Origin: Brachycybe producta
Taxonomy: Eukaryota; Arthropoda; Diplopoda; Playtdesmida; Andrognathidae
Direction of reading: 5' to 3'
Length of the DNA: 64,000 nucleotides
Assembly: GCA_036925085.1 (NCBI GenBank)
Contig: JAUPFP010000010.1
Coordinates: forward strand, 3,564,568 to 3,628,567
Numbering within the stretch: position 1 is the stretch's first letter; every line of letters starts with the position of its first letter. The notes under the pieces were generated by a model. That model ran no database searches and was not told the DNA's origin. It saw only the letters and a list, made by a program, of their open reading frames with translations. A program made the position numbers and the translations under genes. Of the stretch, positions 26,401 to 36,172 are shown in pieces.

Positions 26401-29400
26401 TGGGCTCGTCCCCGTCTAATGACTTGCAAAGTCTTGACGCGAGCACCTCTTTGATATGTCGACACCAGGCAGAGCCACAGGCATTTAGAAATCGGGACGA
26501 ACACAAGTTGGCTCCGCCCTTTTTAGGACGACCGGCAACTTCTAATTGGTTTGTTATGTGGTTCGACGTTGAAAAGGGGCGGAGCATGTGACGTCAGACT
26601 ACATAACCAGCCAATTAGAAGTTGCGTTCGTCATAAAAAGGGCGGAGTCAACTTGTGTTCGTCCCGATTTCTAAATGCCTGTGGCAGAGCCGGACAAGCC
26701 CCTGGCATGTGTTACTCGTTCTACTTTTACCACTGCTGTGGCTGCTCGCCGAGTTTGTCCACATTACTCGGGCTTGACGACGAGCCACTTCACCGAGCAC
26801 GAGCAGTCTGGCCGCACCTTTAGGTCTCCTTCACACGAGTATACGTGTATGACGACGATACGTGTATGATAGATAACTGAATTTACATGTACACAAATAG
26901 AAGCTATCATACGGCGATACTCGTGGGATTATGGGGATACAGTATCGCGATACTGATTTTGAGTATCCTATGAACCTCGCCCGCTGGCGGCGACTTTTTG
27001 TAAAGCTCAACTGACAAACAAAAGATCGAAACCCACATTTGGATACTGGTATCATATAAGTATCATCTTCTATGTTTAATTCCTGGATATGTGTATCGCA
27101 TACATGCATCGCGATACACGTATCCTCGTGTGAAAGTAGCTTACACAAGTGAGAGTGTATAGTTCCTCAGACCCGTATTACAGCACGTGTCAACTGTGCC
27201 ATGCACAGAAACCCCCGAGGTTTAGGGGCCCCGGCCCGCCCCGAAAATAAATCGCTTTTAAATATATCATGTGATAATATTATATTTCAATATTTTTAGG
27301 GTTTTTTTTCTTCTAGGGATGGGCCATTCTAATCCTCGAAATCTTGAAAAAATATTCGACATTCGAAAACTTGAATCTTCGCGCTTTTTTCGCTTTTCGA
27401 ATCCTAGCCTTAAAAAATACTGTTGAAAACTGGTAAAATTAGTTTTTAACTCCAAAACCGGCAACCCAAATCACCAATATCATCATTCATCACCTTGTGG
27501 CGACCCTGAGTGCCACACTTTTTATTATTATTAGCAGAGGGCGGAATAAAATGTTTTTATTATTGGAAAATATGTACATATATATGTACTCAAAATGGGC
27601 AAAATATGTATTAAAATATTTTTAAATTCCTAAATAGTCTTTAATAAGCAAATAGTCTGTTTAATACTTTTAATTCATTTATTTTAATTTTTTTAGAAAG
27701 TAAAAATGTTTTATCATCAGAATTATCATAAAATGTAGATGTTAGATAATTGATAGTGAGAGACCACTTTACTACAATAGGGACTTAGCGAAATTTCGTA
27801 CGAAATTAAGTTTCACGAAATTTATATATTTAAATTAAGTGATTTCGTTTTCGTTTCAATTTCGTTATTGTAGTTAGCGAAGCAACCCAAAAACGTAAAC
27901 GAAATCATTCACCTTTTACGGCGATTTGTGTGGTAATTTTTGCCTAATTAATCGCCACTAAACGTAGATTTTTTAATTTTTACTGTTCTTTAAACTTAAT
28001 ATTCTTGCTTTAATCGAAAATCTTTCATGCAGGGTTGGTTATTATTTTTAAAACGACGTCGTTTTCCATCGACAAAATCCAACTACAAAATAATTTTATA
28101 ATTTCGTAAAGAAATGCCTCATTTCGTACGAAATCTTTGTGTTGTAACGAAATCAGCCGGAAATGACGTCAAAATAATGGATTTCGTAAATAAATTTATT
28201 TTGTACGAAACTAATACTTCACAAGTTAATGTAAAAGACAAATTTTCTTTCAAATAGTAAATGGTTTTGTTAAATTTCATTAACAACTGGAAAACAGACA
28301 TAAAATAACTTAACTTTCTTTGTCTTCTTTGTTTCTAACATGTGGTCTCTACTAACCTTATATAAAGTAACTAATGATTCACGAAATCACATTTAGATAC
28401 TTGAAAAATTATAATTTTGTTAGTTTCTTTCCAATTCAGTGATTAATAATGATTGTGATTGGTATAAATATTTGAAATTTGAAAAAAAATATTTATATGT
28501 TTAAATTTCAATAAATATTTACAAAAATATGTGTATTTAAATATTTTCCAAAATATGTAAAATATGTATTTATAAATGTAGTTTATTCAATTCCTAACAT
28601 TCTGAAATGGATGGATATTAAATTTGGGCATGATACCTGAATGTATTTGGAATATGTTTTTTTATAGAATTCCGCCCTCTGATTATTAGTAATTATAATT
28701 TAATATTTAGTATTTCATTTATTTGTATCGTCTTGTATTTGTATCTTGAATAATATCGGATTCTTATATGAGAGATTCGTGAGATTCGAGAACCGATTAG
28801 GATTCGGATTCATCCCACCTCTAGTTTTTTTCGTAAAATTTATCCCAAACTAAACCAGAAATTCCATATTCGAATCCCTGTGTCTGTTCATTTACTGTAA
28901 CCGATATACACAGGCAATTAGAAATCGGGACAAACAAAAGTTGGCTCCGCCCTTTTTATGACGAACGCAACTTCTAATTGGTTGGTTATGTAGTCTAACG
29001 TCACATGCTCCGCCCCTTTTCAACGTCGAACCACACAACAAACCAATTAGAAGTTGCCATTCGTCATAAAAGGGCGGAGCCAACTCTTGTTTGTCCCGAT
29101 TTCTAATTGTCTGTCCGATATGCACTGCTACTTTTAAGGGCCAGCAGAGGCCAGGTTCTACTAGGCACAGCCCCCCCCTCTCGGCTAATCATTCCGGCTC
29201 CAAAAGTGCAAATTGTAATTATAACGAGCCGATATATAAACAACAACAAAATGAAGATTTATGATTGATGTGACATCAATGATGTCAATATGGGCCTTAG
29301 TAAAAAAAAAAAAACCCCCGCGGCCCATTATTATTATAATTATAACATTTTGCACGAAAAAAACATTTGGCAACAAACAACAAACGTACAGGACTCGTTA

Positions 29401-32400
29401 GTCGTTACAAAATATAAAACACTAATTAAACGAATACAAAAAATTAAATGACGTCACAAAATACGGTTACGCGATTGTATCATTAAAATTAAATTAATAT
29501 TTGGTAAGATTTGAAATGACAGGAGAAGGATCTTAGAAAACAAAAGACTAAAATAGTAAAAAAAAAAAAAAAAAGGGCCGAAATATTTCAACAAGTGTGT
29601 TTGCGTGTTAGAAAACCAACAATTCCCTTGTTATTTATTATAATAAGTTAGCGGTGGGACGAATCCTAAATTGTTTTCGAATCCGAATCCTAAAAGGTTC
29701 TCGAATCCCTCGAATCTTCTGAATCTCGAATATTTCATATAAGAAACCTATATTATTTTTTACGAACATACAAATAACATGAAATAATATTAAATATTAA
29801 ATTATTAATAATAAAAAAACAAGCGTAGCTTCACTCAGGATCGCCACAAGGTGATGATATTGGTGATCCGGATACAACACCGAAATTGCAACAATCGCTG
29901 GGTTTTTTTCTTATTATTGAACGCTTCTATTGGACGTCAATGGAGTTAAAACTAATTTTACCAAAGTTTTTAACAGTTTTTAACGGTTAGGATTCGAAAG
30001 ATTCGAAAGACGAAAAAAAAAAAAACGCGGGAAGTATCGAGTTTTCGAATCTCGAATATTTTTCAAGATTCGCGGGATTCGAATGTGTCCCATCTCTAAT
30101 AATAAGAAACATTTTTCGCACAAGAACGATTTTCGAAAGAAAAAAAAGTTGGTTATTCTTTCGATTAGCAGCCGCTTTAGCCTCTATGCAGGAAGATGGT
30201 GTTGCTTTTCGCCTTATTTCGCGCGCCTTTGACGGAAGCCAATCTTAACAGCCACCTAAACCTTAGCACAGAGGCTACTAATCGAAAGCATTACTCGAAA
30301 AGTTTAAACACCCATTTTTTTTTAAAGGAATCTAAATATTTAATTAACCTTAAAATTAATTTTAAAAAAGAATTTAAATGTACTTACTTCCCCATCGTCA
30401 ATCACAAAGTACAAATCAGAAAAAAAATCCTCGAGAAAACAAGTAAAATAAGAAGAAAACTTTTTATCAAAACAAGTTCAAAATGAAAGAAACACTCGAG
30501 ATATTCCTCGCTTCTCTCCCGCTTCACACAAACAAAAAACGTCAGAAGACTTCAGCTCCAGAATGAGACTCATGAGAGAGTAGAAGAGGAGGCGAAGAAA
30601 GCCAAGAAAGGAGGAGGGTGCTTCGGGAGGAAAGGAGTCGACAAGAAACTTGCAAAACTCGGCAAAACGCGGTCGTTCACGATAGCTTTGGGCAATTTCA
30701 CTTTGGCCAATAGGAACACAGGATTTTCCCCTCACCATAAAAGTAGCTGTGAACATTAGTAAAAAAAAAGCTGTGAATACTAGGGTTAATAAAAATCATA
30801 AAATAATAGTAATAGATAATATATCGGTGTTTAGTTGGTGTTACGTTAAATTCAGCTTGTTGCAAGATGTCTGGGAGATGCATACACCCAGAATGTAAAA
30901 TAATAATGAAATATTATGTTGAAATGTACATCTGCTAACACGGCAATGATTCAAAAATAAAATACTGCTTTCCTATTGGGCAAAATGAAATTGACCAAAG
31001 CTATCTCCAACGATCTGTACAACAAAGCAAGCATGCATGACCAAATACACCAGCGCTACGAACGCTCCAATTGCATCAGCCTGAAAACGAGGCCAACAAC
31101 ATAAAAAGCCAGCCAAATAGCCCGCAGCTTCTTTATTTTTTAACCCACTAGCCTCTACTGCAGGGCTTAAAAGTTGTATAATGTCAGAATAATCAAATTA
31201 CACAACATTCCAATATGTAATTAATTAACAAACGTCTTGTATGGTAAAAAATAAATAAAACAAATTACATGCAACATAGAGGTGACTCAACTAAGAGCTC
31301 TGCCTCGGGGAAACCTTCCATGCCATAGATGAATTGGTGCCAATAGATGGCACCACTGCTACTTAGAGCTAAATCCACTCAAGACAATCACAAATAAACG
31401 ATTTACATAATAATACACAAACTGTGCATAACCTTGTAAAAACATAAATAATCAAGGTTCTTTTAAGGTCGTTTTAAAATGTAAATGCAGAAATTCTGGA
31501 ACTTTTGATTATTCGATCTTTCATGTACAAAATGAAGAAAAACTTAAATGTGTTTTAGATACTAATATCTATAGTACACGCCTGATAATTAGAACCCTCT
31601 GTGAAGGGCATAAAACAATATGTTGAATTCAATTTATTCAGTTAATAATCCCAAAATATTGAGTTAATACTTAAATATAATATATAAACTATTGACAGAA
31701 TATTGATTTAGCATTTCAATTTAAAATATTAATGATGTCAATTTTTATTTGGTTCATGTCCTTAACTGGATTCCGTATAATTCACCTAAACACATGTTGA
31801 ATTCATTTAATTCATGTGTGTAGAAGGTATATTATACCACAGTGAAGCCAAAACATTGGCGCACGTGCTGATTTTTTTCTTCTTCTGGGTTTTTAAAATT
31901 ATTTTTAGGTATTTTTACGTACATTTTAATTGGATTTTTTTTATTATTAAGTTTTCAAAGCAACTCAATGGAATTTAACACAAGAGTTAGAAACTCGCTC
32001 GATTTTTAAATACTTTTTTTAAAAAAATAGAAAAACACCGATTTTTTGTCATTCTATCACTAGATCAGCATATATTTAAGGTGCACATTGCACAGGCATT
32101 TAGAAATCGGGACGAACACAAGTTGGCTCCGCCCTTTTTTATGACGACTGGCAACTTCTAATTGGTTGGTTATGTAATTTGCCGTCACATGCTCTGCCCT
32201 TTTCAACGTCAAACCACACAACAAACCAATTAGAAGTTGCTGGTCGTCATAAAAAGGGCGGAGCCAACTTGTGTTCGTCCCGATTTCTAAATGCCTGTGC
32301 AGTGTGTGCACATTGCATTTTGAACCATGAAAATTGGGCAACTTGGGTCTATGGGCTCAATGAAAAAACGATGCTAGCGCTCTTTGCGAAGATTTTTCGA

Positions 32401-35400
32401 AGTAATTATGCGATGTAGCCTCTTAATAATGCACTTTGCTGTAGATTTGGCGTGTTTTTCCTAATGTTATTCAACATAAGTCTCAACATTGGCGTATAAT
32501 TTTCCCATAATGTGAACTCAGCTTCACCAAATCATGATATAGGAATAATCCTAACATTTTCAACATGTGGTCTAACCATTACCAATATATAATTTACATG
32601 GTTCAACCAAGTAGAAATAAATAATAGGTCACAAAAAATGGCCAATTCTCACCTTCTGATTACGTACATTAAATACTTTTTTTTCTTTCTTCTGTAATGT
32701 TTCGTAAATAATTTACGATCGAAATATGGCAATTAAAGACGTTTAAGTATAGCCATTGCAATGTGCATAACCAACATGCAAATTAAAGACCTTAGAACAA
32801 ACAAATCAAAACTATCGATTCATTCTACATTTCAGAAACAAATGTTATTTGGCTTTGCTAATTGAAATTACTAATGAAATAGATTTTATTTAATTAGCAA
32901 TTTCAATTTATTGAAATCCGTCGAGTCAAAGTCAAAAATGAAACCAGAAATAAAATAGCTTCGAACAATGAAATCAAAACTCGACTCATTCCACATTTCA
33001 GAAACAATGTTAAGAAAAATCCATTTATTTAGCAATTTCAATTTATTGAAATCAGTTGAGTCAAAGTTAAAAAAAGTGAAACCAGAAATAAAACAAGAAA
33101 TTGAAGAAACTTTAAGGCGCATTCACACTAGGCTGGTTTCCTAGCTGCTGGCTGGTTGTAGCCTGCTAGCAGCATAGTCTGAACTACTGCGAGCAGCTGC
33201 TTTCTAGTGATTTTAACAGCGGCTGGTGAAGTTGAACATGTCCAACTTTAGCAGCTACCAGCTGGTCAAGTGACTCCCTTCCTGCTGCTACAAGTGTGCT
33301 ACCAGCCAGTGTCGCTGGTAGTGGCATTAGTGGGATGTTGAAACTCCACTGCTTGGGTTGATTGTTGTTAGAGTTTGTGTTTTTGCACGACAGTGATTGG
33401 ATGACTTGCACTGCTAATACCAGCAGTGACTGGACAAGTGTGAACCCAAAGCAGCCGCTTGTGAACCAGCCTAGTGTGAATGCGCCTTAGCTAATAGCAC
33501 AATGATAGCAGCAAGAAGGGAGTCACGTGACCAGATGGTAGCTGCTAAAGTTGGACATGTTCAACTTCACCAGCCACTATTAAAATCACTAGTGTGCTGG
33601 TGAAAGCTGCTGCTGGTAGCAGTTCACACTATGCTGCTAGAGCAGCTGGAAAACCAGCCTAGTGTGAATGCGCCTTTATGGACCTTTGTTTCATTTTTTA
33701 CATTAGTGCTGTTTTGACTGGTTATATTGCATATTATTTTATATGTACATGACTAAACGCAACATTTACTTTTTTAACATTTGGCATAAAATACATATTA
33801 ATGTAGAGACCTACATAAGGCTCATGGGCTGGGCTGGGCTTGAACAACGACCAGAAACGGGTGGCATCCACCTTTTTGAAGAACTTCATCCTCTTCACTG
33901 AGTCTTCAGGAGCAACATTTTCAATCCATCGCCATCCACTACTTTCTTGACCTCTCGTGCACATTGAATGGTAGCCATTCAACAGAGAACAAAAGTAGCA
34001 GCAGATCATCCCACTCACAGTATGCATCATCAGTTCTACCCAAGTAGCACAAATTAGTTGGGCCAACGTTGCTCATTTGTTGGTGTACTGTTGGTCCAAC
34101 GTTGTTTGAGAAAGTTGGTCCAACGTTGTTTGAGAAAGTTGGTCCAACGTTGGGCATGTCCACGGTAGCCAATGTTGGCATGCAGTTGGATAAGTGTCAT
34201 TTTTGTCTGTTGGCCCAACGTTGGCATAACATTGGTTAAAAGTTGTTTCCAATGTCATTAGTCATTATTTTTAAGAGTATTAATTAAAAACTAAAAAATA
34301 AAAAATAACAATCTTAATTGTCCAAGCTGCCCTTATACATACCAAGCCAGTGACACACTTTTCAACACTTTAAACGCTAATACTAATTAGTTTATACTTA
34401 CCATACCCAGCGGGGATTCGTCCTTTTGTCCTCCATACCCACCAATGTACAGATCCAGTCACTTACCCGCTAGGCCGCAACGACATCTTATTTGGAGATT
34501 GCTAAATTAGGCTTTATAAAAACTTACGAACTGTCCCTTTCTTTGTTAGAAATAGAAATTCCGTTCCATTTTAGAAAATTATCAATTATTTATTGATATA
34601 TTAGTATTAATATAATATTAGCATATCAATAACTAATTAAAAATAAAATTAACGAATTAAAAATAAAATAAAAGGTCAACTATATGTTGCACCGTTCCCA
34701 TCCAAGAACCCCATGATATTAAATTGGAAAGGTTGGAAAGTGTAGAGGGGGAGATTAATTCATTTTTATTTCTAATAAAATCATTTCTATTTTTAATTAA
34801 TTCATTTTTATTTATAATGAGGTTGGCCAACAGTATGCTTTCCAACACCGTGCCAACGTTGGGAATACATCATTAGCTCAACGTTGGAAAAACAGCATTG
34901 GCCCAATGTTGAAACAACTGTGGTTGGCCAATGGTATGCTTTCCAACGTCGGGCCAAAGTTGGCAATCACACACCGTTGGCCACCCACAGTTGGTTCGAC
35001 ATTGGGCCAACGTTGATTGCCGATGCCGACCAATTGCCAATGCAACCATACTTTGGGCCAATGTTGGGTATACGAAATGTGCTACTTGGGTAGCTCTTAT
35101 TTCTTTGGAGGGATGGCCATATCTACTTATACGGGGGGGGGGATATCTAGCAAGAATTACATCTAACAATGTTCTGTTCTCTGGCGCTAAGCAAGCGTTC
35201 AAGCAGGGCACAGCTTAGCTGTGCTTAGCTTTACGGTTTGCAGCAAAACGATTCATCGATTTCATGAGATCAGACTCGTCAGTCAAAACCTGCCGATCGG
35301 CTAAATTAAGGAATATGGACTGACTATAGTCCAGATGCGTCCGTAAATGGGGGAAAAAAGATCGGATCTGTCAGATCTCTGCTGCTGCCAATCCGATCCG

Positions 35401-35830
35401 TCAGGCTTGTTCGTGACTGGCTAAAAAAACAAACAAAGGAATACGGATCGAGACGGACCCCTACCTTAGGATATTTTGGTTGTCATTCTTCAATCTTCCA
35501 CTTTTCGAAGAGCGCTGTTGGGTCCCTAACCCTCTAGGAGGAAGCGGAGGCTTCAGAACGGTCACAGAATCCATCTCAATGTCGTTCTTTTCATCAGTTG
35601 GAGGCGGGGGCGGCGTGTAAGATGGAGGAACCAGATTCTCTTCTTCATCTTTAGCTCTTCTTCTTCTTCATTATTATTATTATTAATGATATATAAAATA
35701 CACAAAAGAGATGGTAAAACTTTCAGCTTGAATATGAATGGAAATAATAATAAAATATGATGTGGATCTACTTTTTCTTAGAAGAAACTTCCACAGAATC
35801 CTCCTCTCCTTCAGCATCATCGTAACCCAT
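14413..35830 (-). CDS. Cyb561: Cytochrome b561, transmembrane ascorbate-dependent reductase
   Basis: The six-exon model has coding exons 35772-35830, 35465-35656, 16681-16901, 16393-16601, 16147-16316 and 14413-14560, all with GT/AG borders. They total 999 nt, or 332 aa. The family moves electrons from ascorbate across vesicle or plasma membranes. About six membrane segments start near residue 100. The likely haem histidines are H143 (NLHPLLM), H177 (KLVHTILH), H213 (SLHSW) and H256 (PIHVHFG). AILVYRGFR after segment 2 is a family hallmark. Residues 1-95 form an acidic and proline-rich extension (PPSYTPPPPP) that is probably cytosolic and disordered. The loop after segment 4 reads LVLLCCEQ where vertebrate proteins have LFPG. 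The membrane part is secure; the two 5' exons are joined across about 18.6 kb by matching phase. Confidence 0.88.
14671..15285. mobile_element. M4 fold-back element, about 615 bp
   Basis: The ends are inverted: TGGCTGAATAGGTATCTATTTTG at the left against CAAAATGAATATCTATAAAGC at the right. Inner arms with TTTTTCATTATGAAATC and its complement also pair. It lies in the last intron of cytochrome b561. Related or partial copies lie at about 19167-19515, 53830-54165, 55538-55962, 58617-58950 and 63770-63935. Confidence 0.65.
15425..15862. repeat. 32-bp minisatellite, about 13 units
   Basis: The unit alternates AGGGCAAACGATTTC and AGGGCAAATGTTCCTTT. The left third is variable, and the units from about 15600 to 15830 are nearly identical, a sign of recent homogenisation. 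It lies in the last intron of cytochrome b561. There are no spacers. Confidence 0.85.
16954..17571. mobile_element. M3 fold-back element, right end truncated
   Basis: It starts TAAGAGGCTACACATCACAA, reads to a centre near 17330, then returns inverted through the GTCATTCTATCACTCGATC block. The outermost part of the right arm is missing. Confidence 0.7.
17844..18051. mobile_element. M1 hAT-type fold-back MITE, copy 1
   Basis: It runs from CACAGGCAATTAGAAAACGG to the inverted TTTCTAAATGCCTGT, 208 bp, and is almost wholly palindromic. The 8-bp target duplication TATGATTA is exact on both sides, as for hAT elements. The core holds GGGCGGAGC, CTAATTGG and TGACGTCA (17956-17963). Confidence 0.85.
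18740..19150. mobile_element. M2 fold-back MITE with an M1 element nested inside
   Basis: The outer element runs from AACAGGCAATTGTGCC to GAGCACAACTGCCTGT, flanked by GTTTCATA and GTTTCGTA (one mismatch). An M1 copy sits inside its left arm. A CRE-like TGACGTCA lies at 19097-19104. Confidence 0.75.
18756..18962. mobile_element. M1 hAT-type fold-back MITE, copy 2, nested in M2
   Basis: This 207-bp copy has an exact 8-bp duplication, ATTGTGCC, on both sides, made from the M2 left arm. TGACGTCA is at 18868-18875. The nesting shows that M1 moved after this M2 copy had settled. Confidence 0.85.
19167..19655. mobile_element. Chimera of M4 left part and M3 right arm
   Basis: The left part resembles M4 (TTGAATAGATATTTATTTTG). 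From about 19515 the sequence is the outer right arm of M3, ending with AAGTAATTTTGTGATG. Both are truncated where they join. Confidence 0.5.
19656..20420. other. Intronic stretch without recognised feature
   Basis: Poly-C (about 19827-19838) and poly-G (about 20318-20341) tracts are present. I see no gene or repeat family here. Confidence 0.35.
20424..20608. mobile_element. M2 fold-back MITE copy
   Basis: It carries the GGCTCCGCC and GGGCGGGGC arms, two ACCAATTA-type sites and TGACGTCA at 20512-20519. Its right end reads GAGCACACTTGCCTG. The left end is degenerate. Confidence 0.6.
20664..20869. mobile_element. M1 hAT-type fold-back MITE, copy 3
   Basis: The ends read ACAGGCAATTAG and CTAATTGCCTGT. 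The flanks contain similar TTACTATATTG and TTACTATTG, so the target duplication is imperfect. TGACGTCA is at 20751-20758. Confidence 0.8.
21239..21308 (-). pseudogene. 5S rRNA gene fragment, 3' half
   Basis: On the minus strand about 70 bases match the 3' half of animal 5S rRNA, including the TTGGATGGGTGACC block and the GTTGGCAT end. They run straight into a T-run (complement of 21227-21238), which resembles a Pol III terminator. The 5' half, including the start of the internal promoter, is absent. It is a truncated 5S pseudogene or the head of a 5S-derived SINE. Confidence 0.75.
21474..21888. mobile_element. M6 fold-back element, copy 1
   Basis: The ends are inverted: AAAGCCGCGCACAGACCAAA and TTTATGCGCGGCTTTAG. 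The interior is rich in GTTCGCGAAC-type motifs. Copies lie at about 40062-40421 and 49231-49621. Confidence 0.7.
22332..22706. mobile_element. Fold-back element with ACACACGCG ends
   Basis: GCCTGGAACACACGCGCGG at the left mirrors CCGCGTGTGTGTTTCAGGC at the right, and GGAATT blocks adjoin both. It is a single copy in this window. Confidence 0.65.
23043..23665. mobile_element. M8 fold-back element carrying an M1 insertion
   Basis: It is collinear with the uninterrupted copy at 51856-52214: the AACATGTTCG repeats, the CCAAACTTGAACAGAACATG block and then the GGATGTTCGG block. The M1 copy at 23189-23394 splits it. Confidence 0.7.
23189..23394. mobile_element. M1 hAT-type fold-back MITE, copy 4, nested in M8
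   Basis: The flanks GTTCACAG and GTTCTCAG form an 8-bp duplication with one mismatch. The empty site can be seen in the M8 copy near 51975. The left end is degenerate. TGACGTCA is at 23276-23283. Confidence 0.8.
23772..24098. mobile_element. Fold-back element with GGATTTACC ends
   Basis: TGGATTTACCAATAGGCAG at the left mirrors TGGTAAATCCGCCACTG at the right, and CTGCCTAGG blocks sit inside both ends. Confidence 0.65.
24100..25300. other. Intronic stretch without recognised gene
   Basis: It contains several GATACG-rich segments (about 24540-24910) resembling the fold-back element at 26823-27145, but no clear ends. I see no coding exon. Confidence 0.35.
25310..25915. repeat. Dispersed repeat with an internal ~190-bp tandem
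   Basis: A block reading TTTTGACCCATTTTTTCG and then CTCGAATCC recurs about every 190 bp (near 25437, 25617 and 25790). The whole matches 59800-60218 on the opposite strand, including the GCCACTGCAT end and the CATTTTAAATGGCTTTGGAAAG end. Confidence 0.65.
26476..26682. mobile_element. M1 hAT-type fold-back MITE, copy 5
   Basis: The 207-bp copy has an exact 8-bp duplication, GGCAGAGC. TGACGTCA is at 26589-26596. Confidence 0.87.
26823..27145. mobile_element. Fold-back element rich in CGATAC motifs
   Basis: TCTCCTTCACACGAGTATACG at the left mirrors CGTATCCTCGTGTGAAAGT at the right. Confidence 0.6.
27316..28828. mobile_element. M5 fold-back element split by a hAT element
   Basis: The left end reads AGGGATGGGCCATTCTAATCC, and the right end, inverted, reads ATTCGGATTCATCCCACC. 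The middle is interrupted at 27535-28681. Other M5 copies lie at about 29652-30100, 40906-41306 and 42580-42832. Confidence 0.7.
27535..28681. mobile_element. hAT-type non-autonomous element, 1147 bp, nested in M5
   Basis: The terminal repeats read CAGAGGGCGGAAT at both ends, inverted, with an exact 8-bp duplication ATTATTAG (27527-27534 and 28682-28689). No transposase frame is present. Inside, many CGAAATTTCGTA-type repeats form an inner palindrome. Confidence 0.85.
28919..29114. mobile_element. M1 hAT-type fold-back MITE, copy 6
   Basis: The 8-bp flanks CCGATATA and CCGATATG differ by one base. The CRE-like core has decayed to TAACGTCA. Confidence 0.83.
29652..30100. mobile_element. M5 fold-back element, intact copy
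   Basis: It starts GGTGGGACGAATCCTAAATTG and ends with an inverted GGGATTCGAATGTGTCCC. The block CGCCACAAGGTGATGATATTGG is shared with the other M5 copies. Confidence 0.7.
30486..31020. repeat. Inverted repeat with weak coding-like sequence
   Basis: ATAGCTTTGGGCAATTTCAC with GGCCAATAGGA near 30690 is mirrored near 30980. Between 30560 and 30690 both strands have open frames; the plus strand reads EEEAKKAKKGGGCFGRKG. I cannot decide whether this is an exon or transposon sequence. Confidence 0.35.
31617..31805 (+). repeat. Dispersed repeat, copy 2 (pair with 8187-8375)
   Basis: This is the same orientation and order of blocks as 8187-8375, with scattered small differences. It lies in the large cytochrome b561 intron. 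Confidence 0.7.
31852..32427 (-). mobile_element. M3 fold-back element, one arm, split by M1
   Basis: It reads inverted relative to 62381: GGCGCACGTGCTGATTTT, the GTCATTCTATCAC block, then the GAAGTAATTATGCGATGTAG end. An M1 copy interrupts it at 32091-32298. Confidence 0.7.
32091..32298. mobile_element. M1 hAT-type fold-back MITE, copy 7, nested in M3
   Basis: Its TIRs CACAGGCATTTAG and CTAAATGCCTGT are intact. The left flank is GCACATTG and the right flank GCAGTGTG, only partly matching. The CRE-like site is degraded. Confidence 0.8.
32430..33115. other. Intronic AT-rich stretch
   Basis: A direct repeat of about 110 bp (CAATTTATTGAAATC and flanks) lies at about 32897 and 33045. No gene is seen. 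Confidence 0.45.
33116..33677. mobile_element. Fold-back element with GCGCATTCACACTAGG ends, 562 bp
   Basis: AGGCGCATTCACACTAGGCT at the left mirrors AGCCTAGTGTGAATGCGCCT at the right, and also at about 33470-33490 inside. It is rich in CAGC/GCTG motifs, and both arms carry a GTTGAACATGTCC block. Confidence 0.75.
33734..34030 (-). other. Unassigned open frame, possible exon or element remnant
   Basis: The minus strand has an open frame with a balanced composition (GWRWIENVAPEDSVKRMKFF and on to FKPSPAHEPYVG). I recognise no family and no firm splice sites, and fold-back elements lie on both sides. It may be a decayed transposon protein. Confidence 0.2.
34036..35093. mobile_element. Fold-back element with CTACCCAAGTAGCACA ends, 1058 bp
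   Basis: The ends CTACCCAAGTAGCAC and GTGCTACTTGGGTAG are perfect inverted copies. Both arms hold many variants of TTGGGCCAACGTTGG, itself palindromic. The centre (about 34290-34810) is AT-rich with no coding frame. Confidence 0.8.
35465..35830 (-). CDS. Cyb561: Cytochrome b561, two 5' exons (cytosolic N-terminus)
   Basis: Exon 1 (35772-35830) starts MGYDDAEGEEDSVEVSSKK. Exon 2 (35465-35656) continues AKDEEENLVPPSYTPPPPPT and ends QNILR with donor CCTAAG|GTAGGG. The phase-2 end is completed exactly by the first base of the membrane-domain exon at 16901, giving LR|SSSLEGDSW. The acceptor of exon 2 lies in a GAAGAAGAAG run, so one to three extra Arg residues may be included or skipped. The polypyrimidine tract there is weak. 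Composition and frame support coding, but the exon junctions are inferred. Confidence 0.65.
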
Positions 35831-36172
35831 TTTTTGTTAAGAAAAAAAAAACTTTTTTTTAAAAACAGAAAAAAACTTTGGAAGTTTTGATGGAAGAGTA
35901 GTAAAAAAATAAGATGCAGATTAAAAGTTCCATTTACAAACAAAATGCGACACAAAACAAAAAGTTTAGTTATGTTATAAATATCACTTGACCTTCGAAT
36001 AAATTAATTAATTACACACTCCTTTTTTTTTTCTATCTCGATTTCACTGCTCATTCGTTCGTTCGTGAGAATCATCCTTTTTTTAAACCAGGGTGTGACT
36101 GGGGGTGGGGGGGGGGTCATCTTTATTCATCATTTTTGGGATTCTAGCCTCTATTTGGGATGGAGTCTTGAA

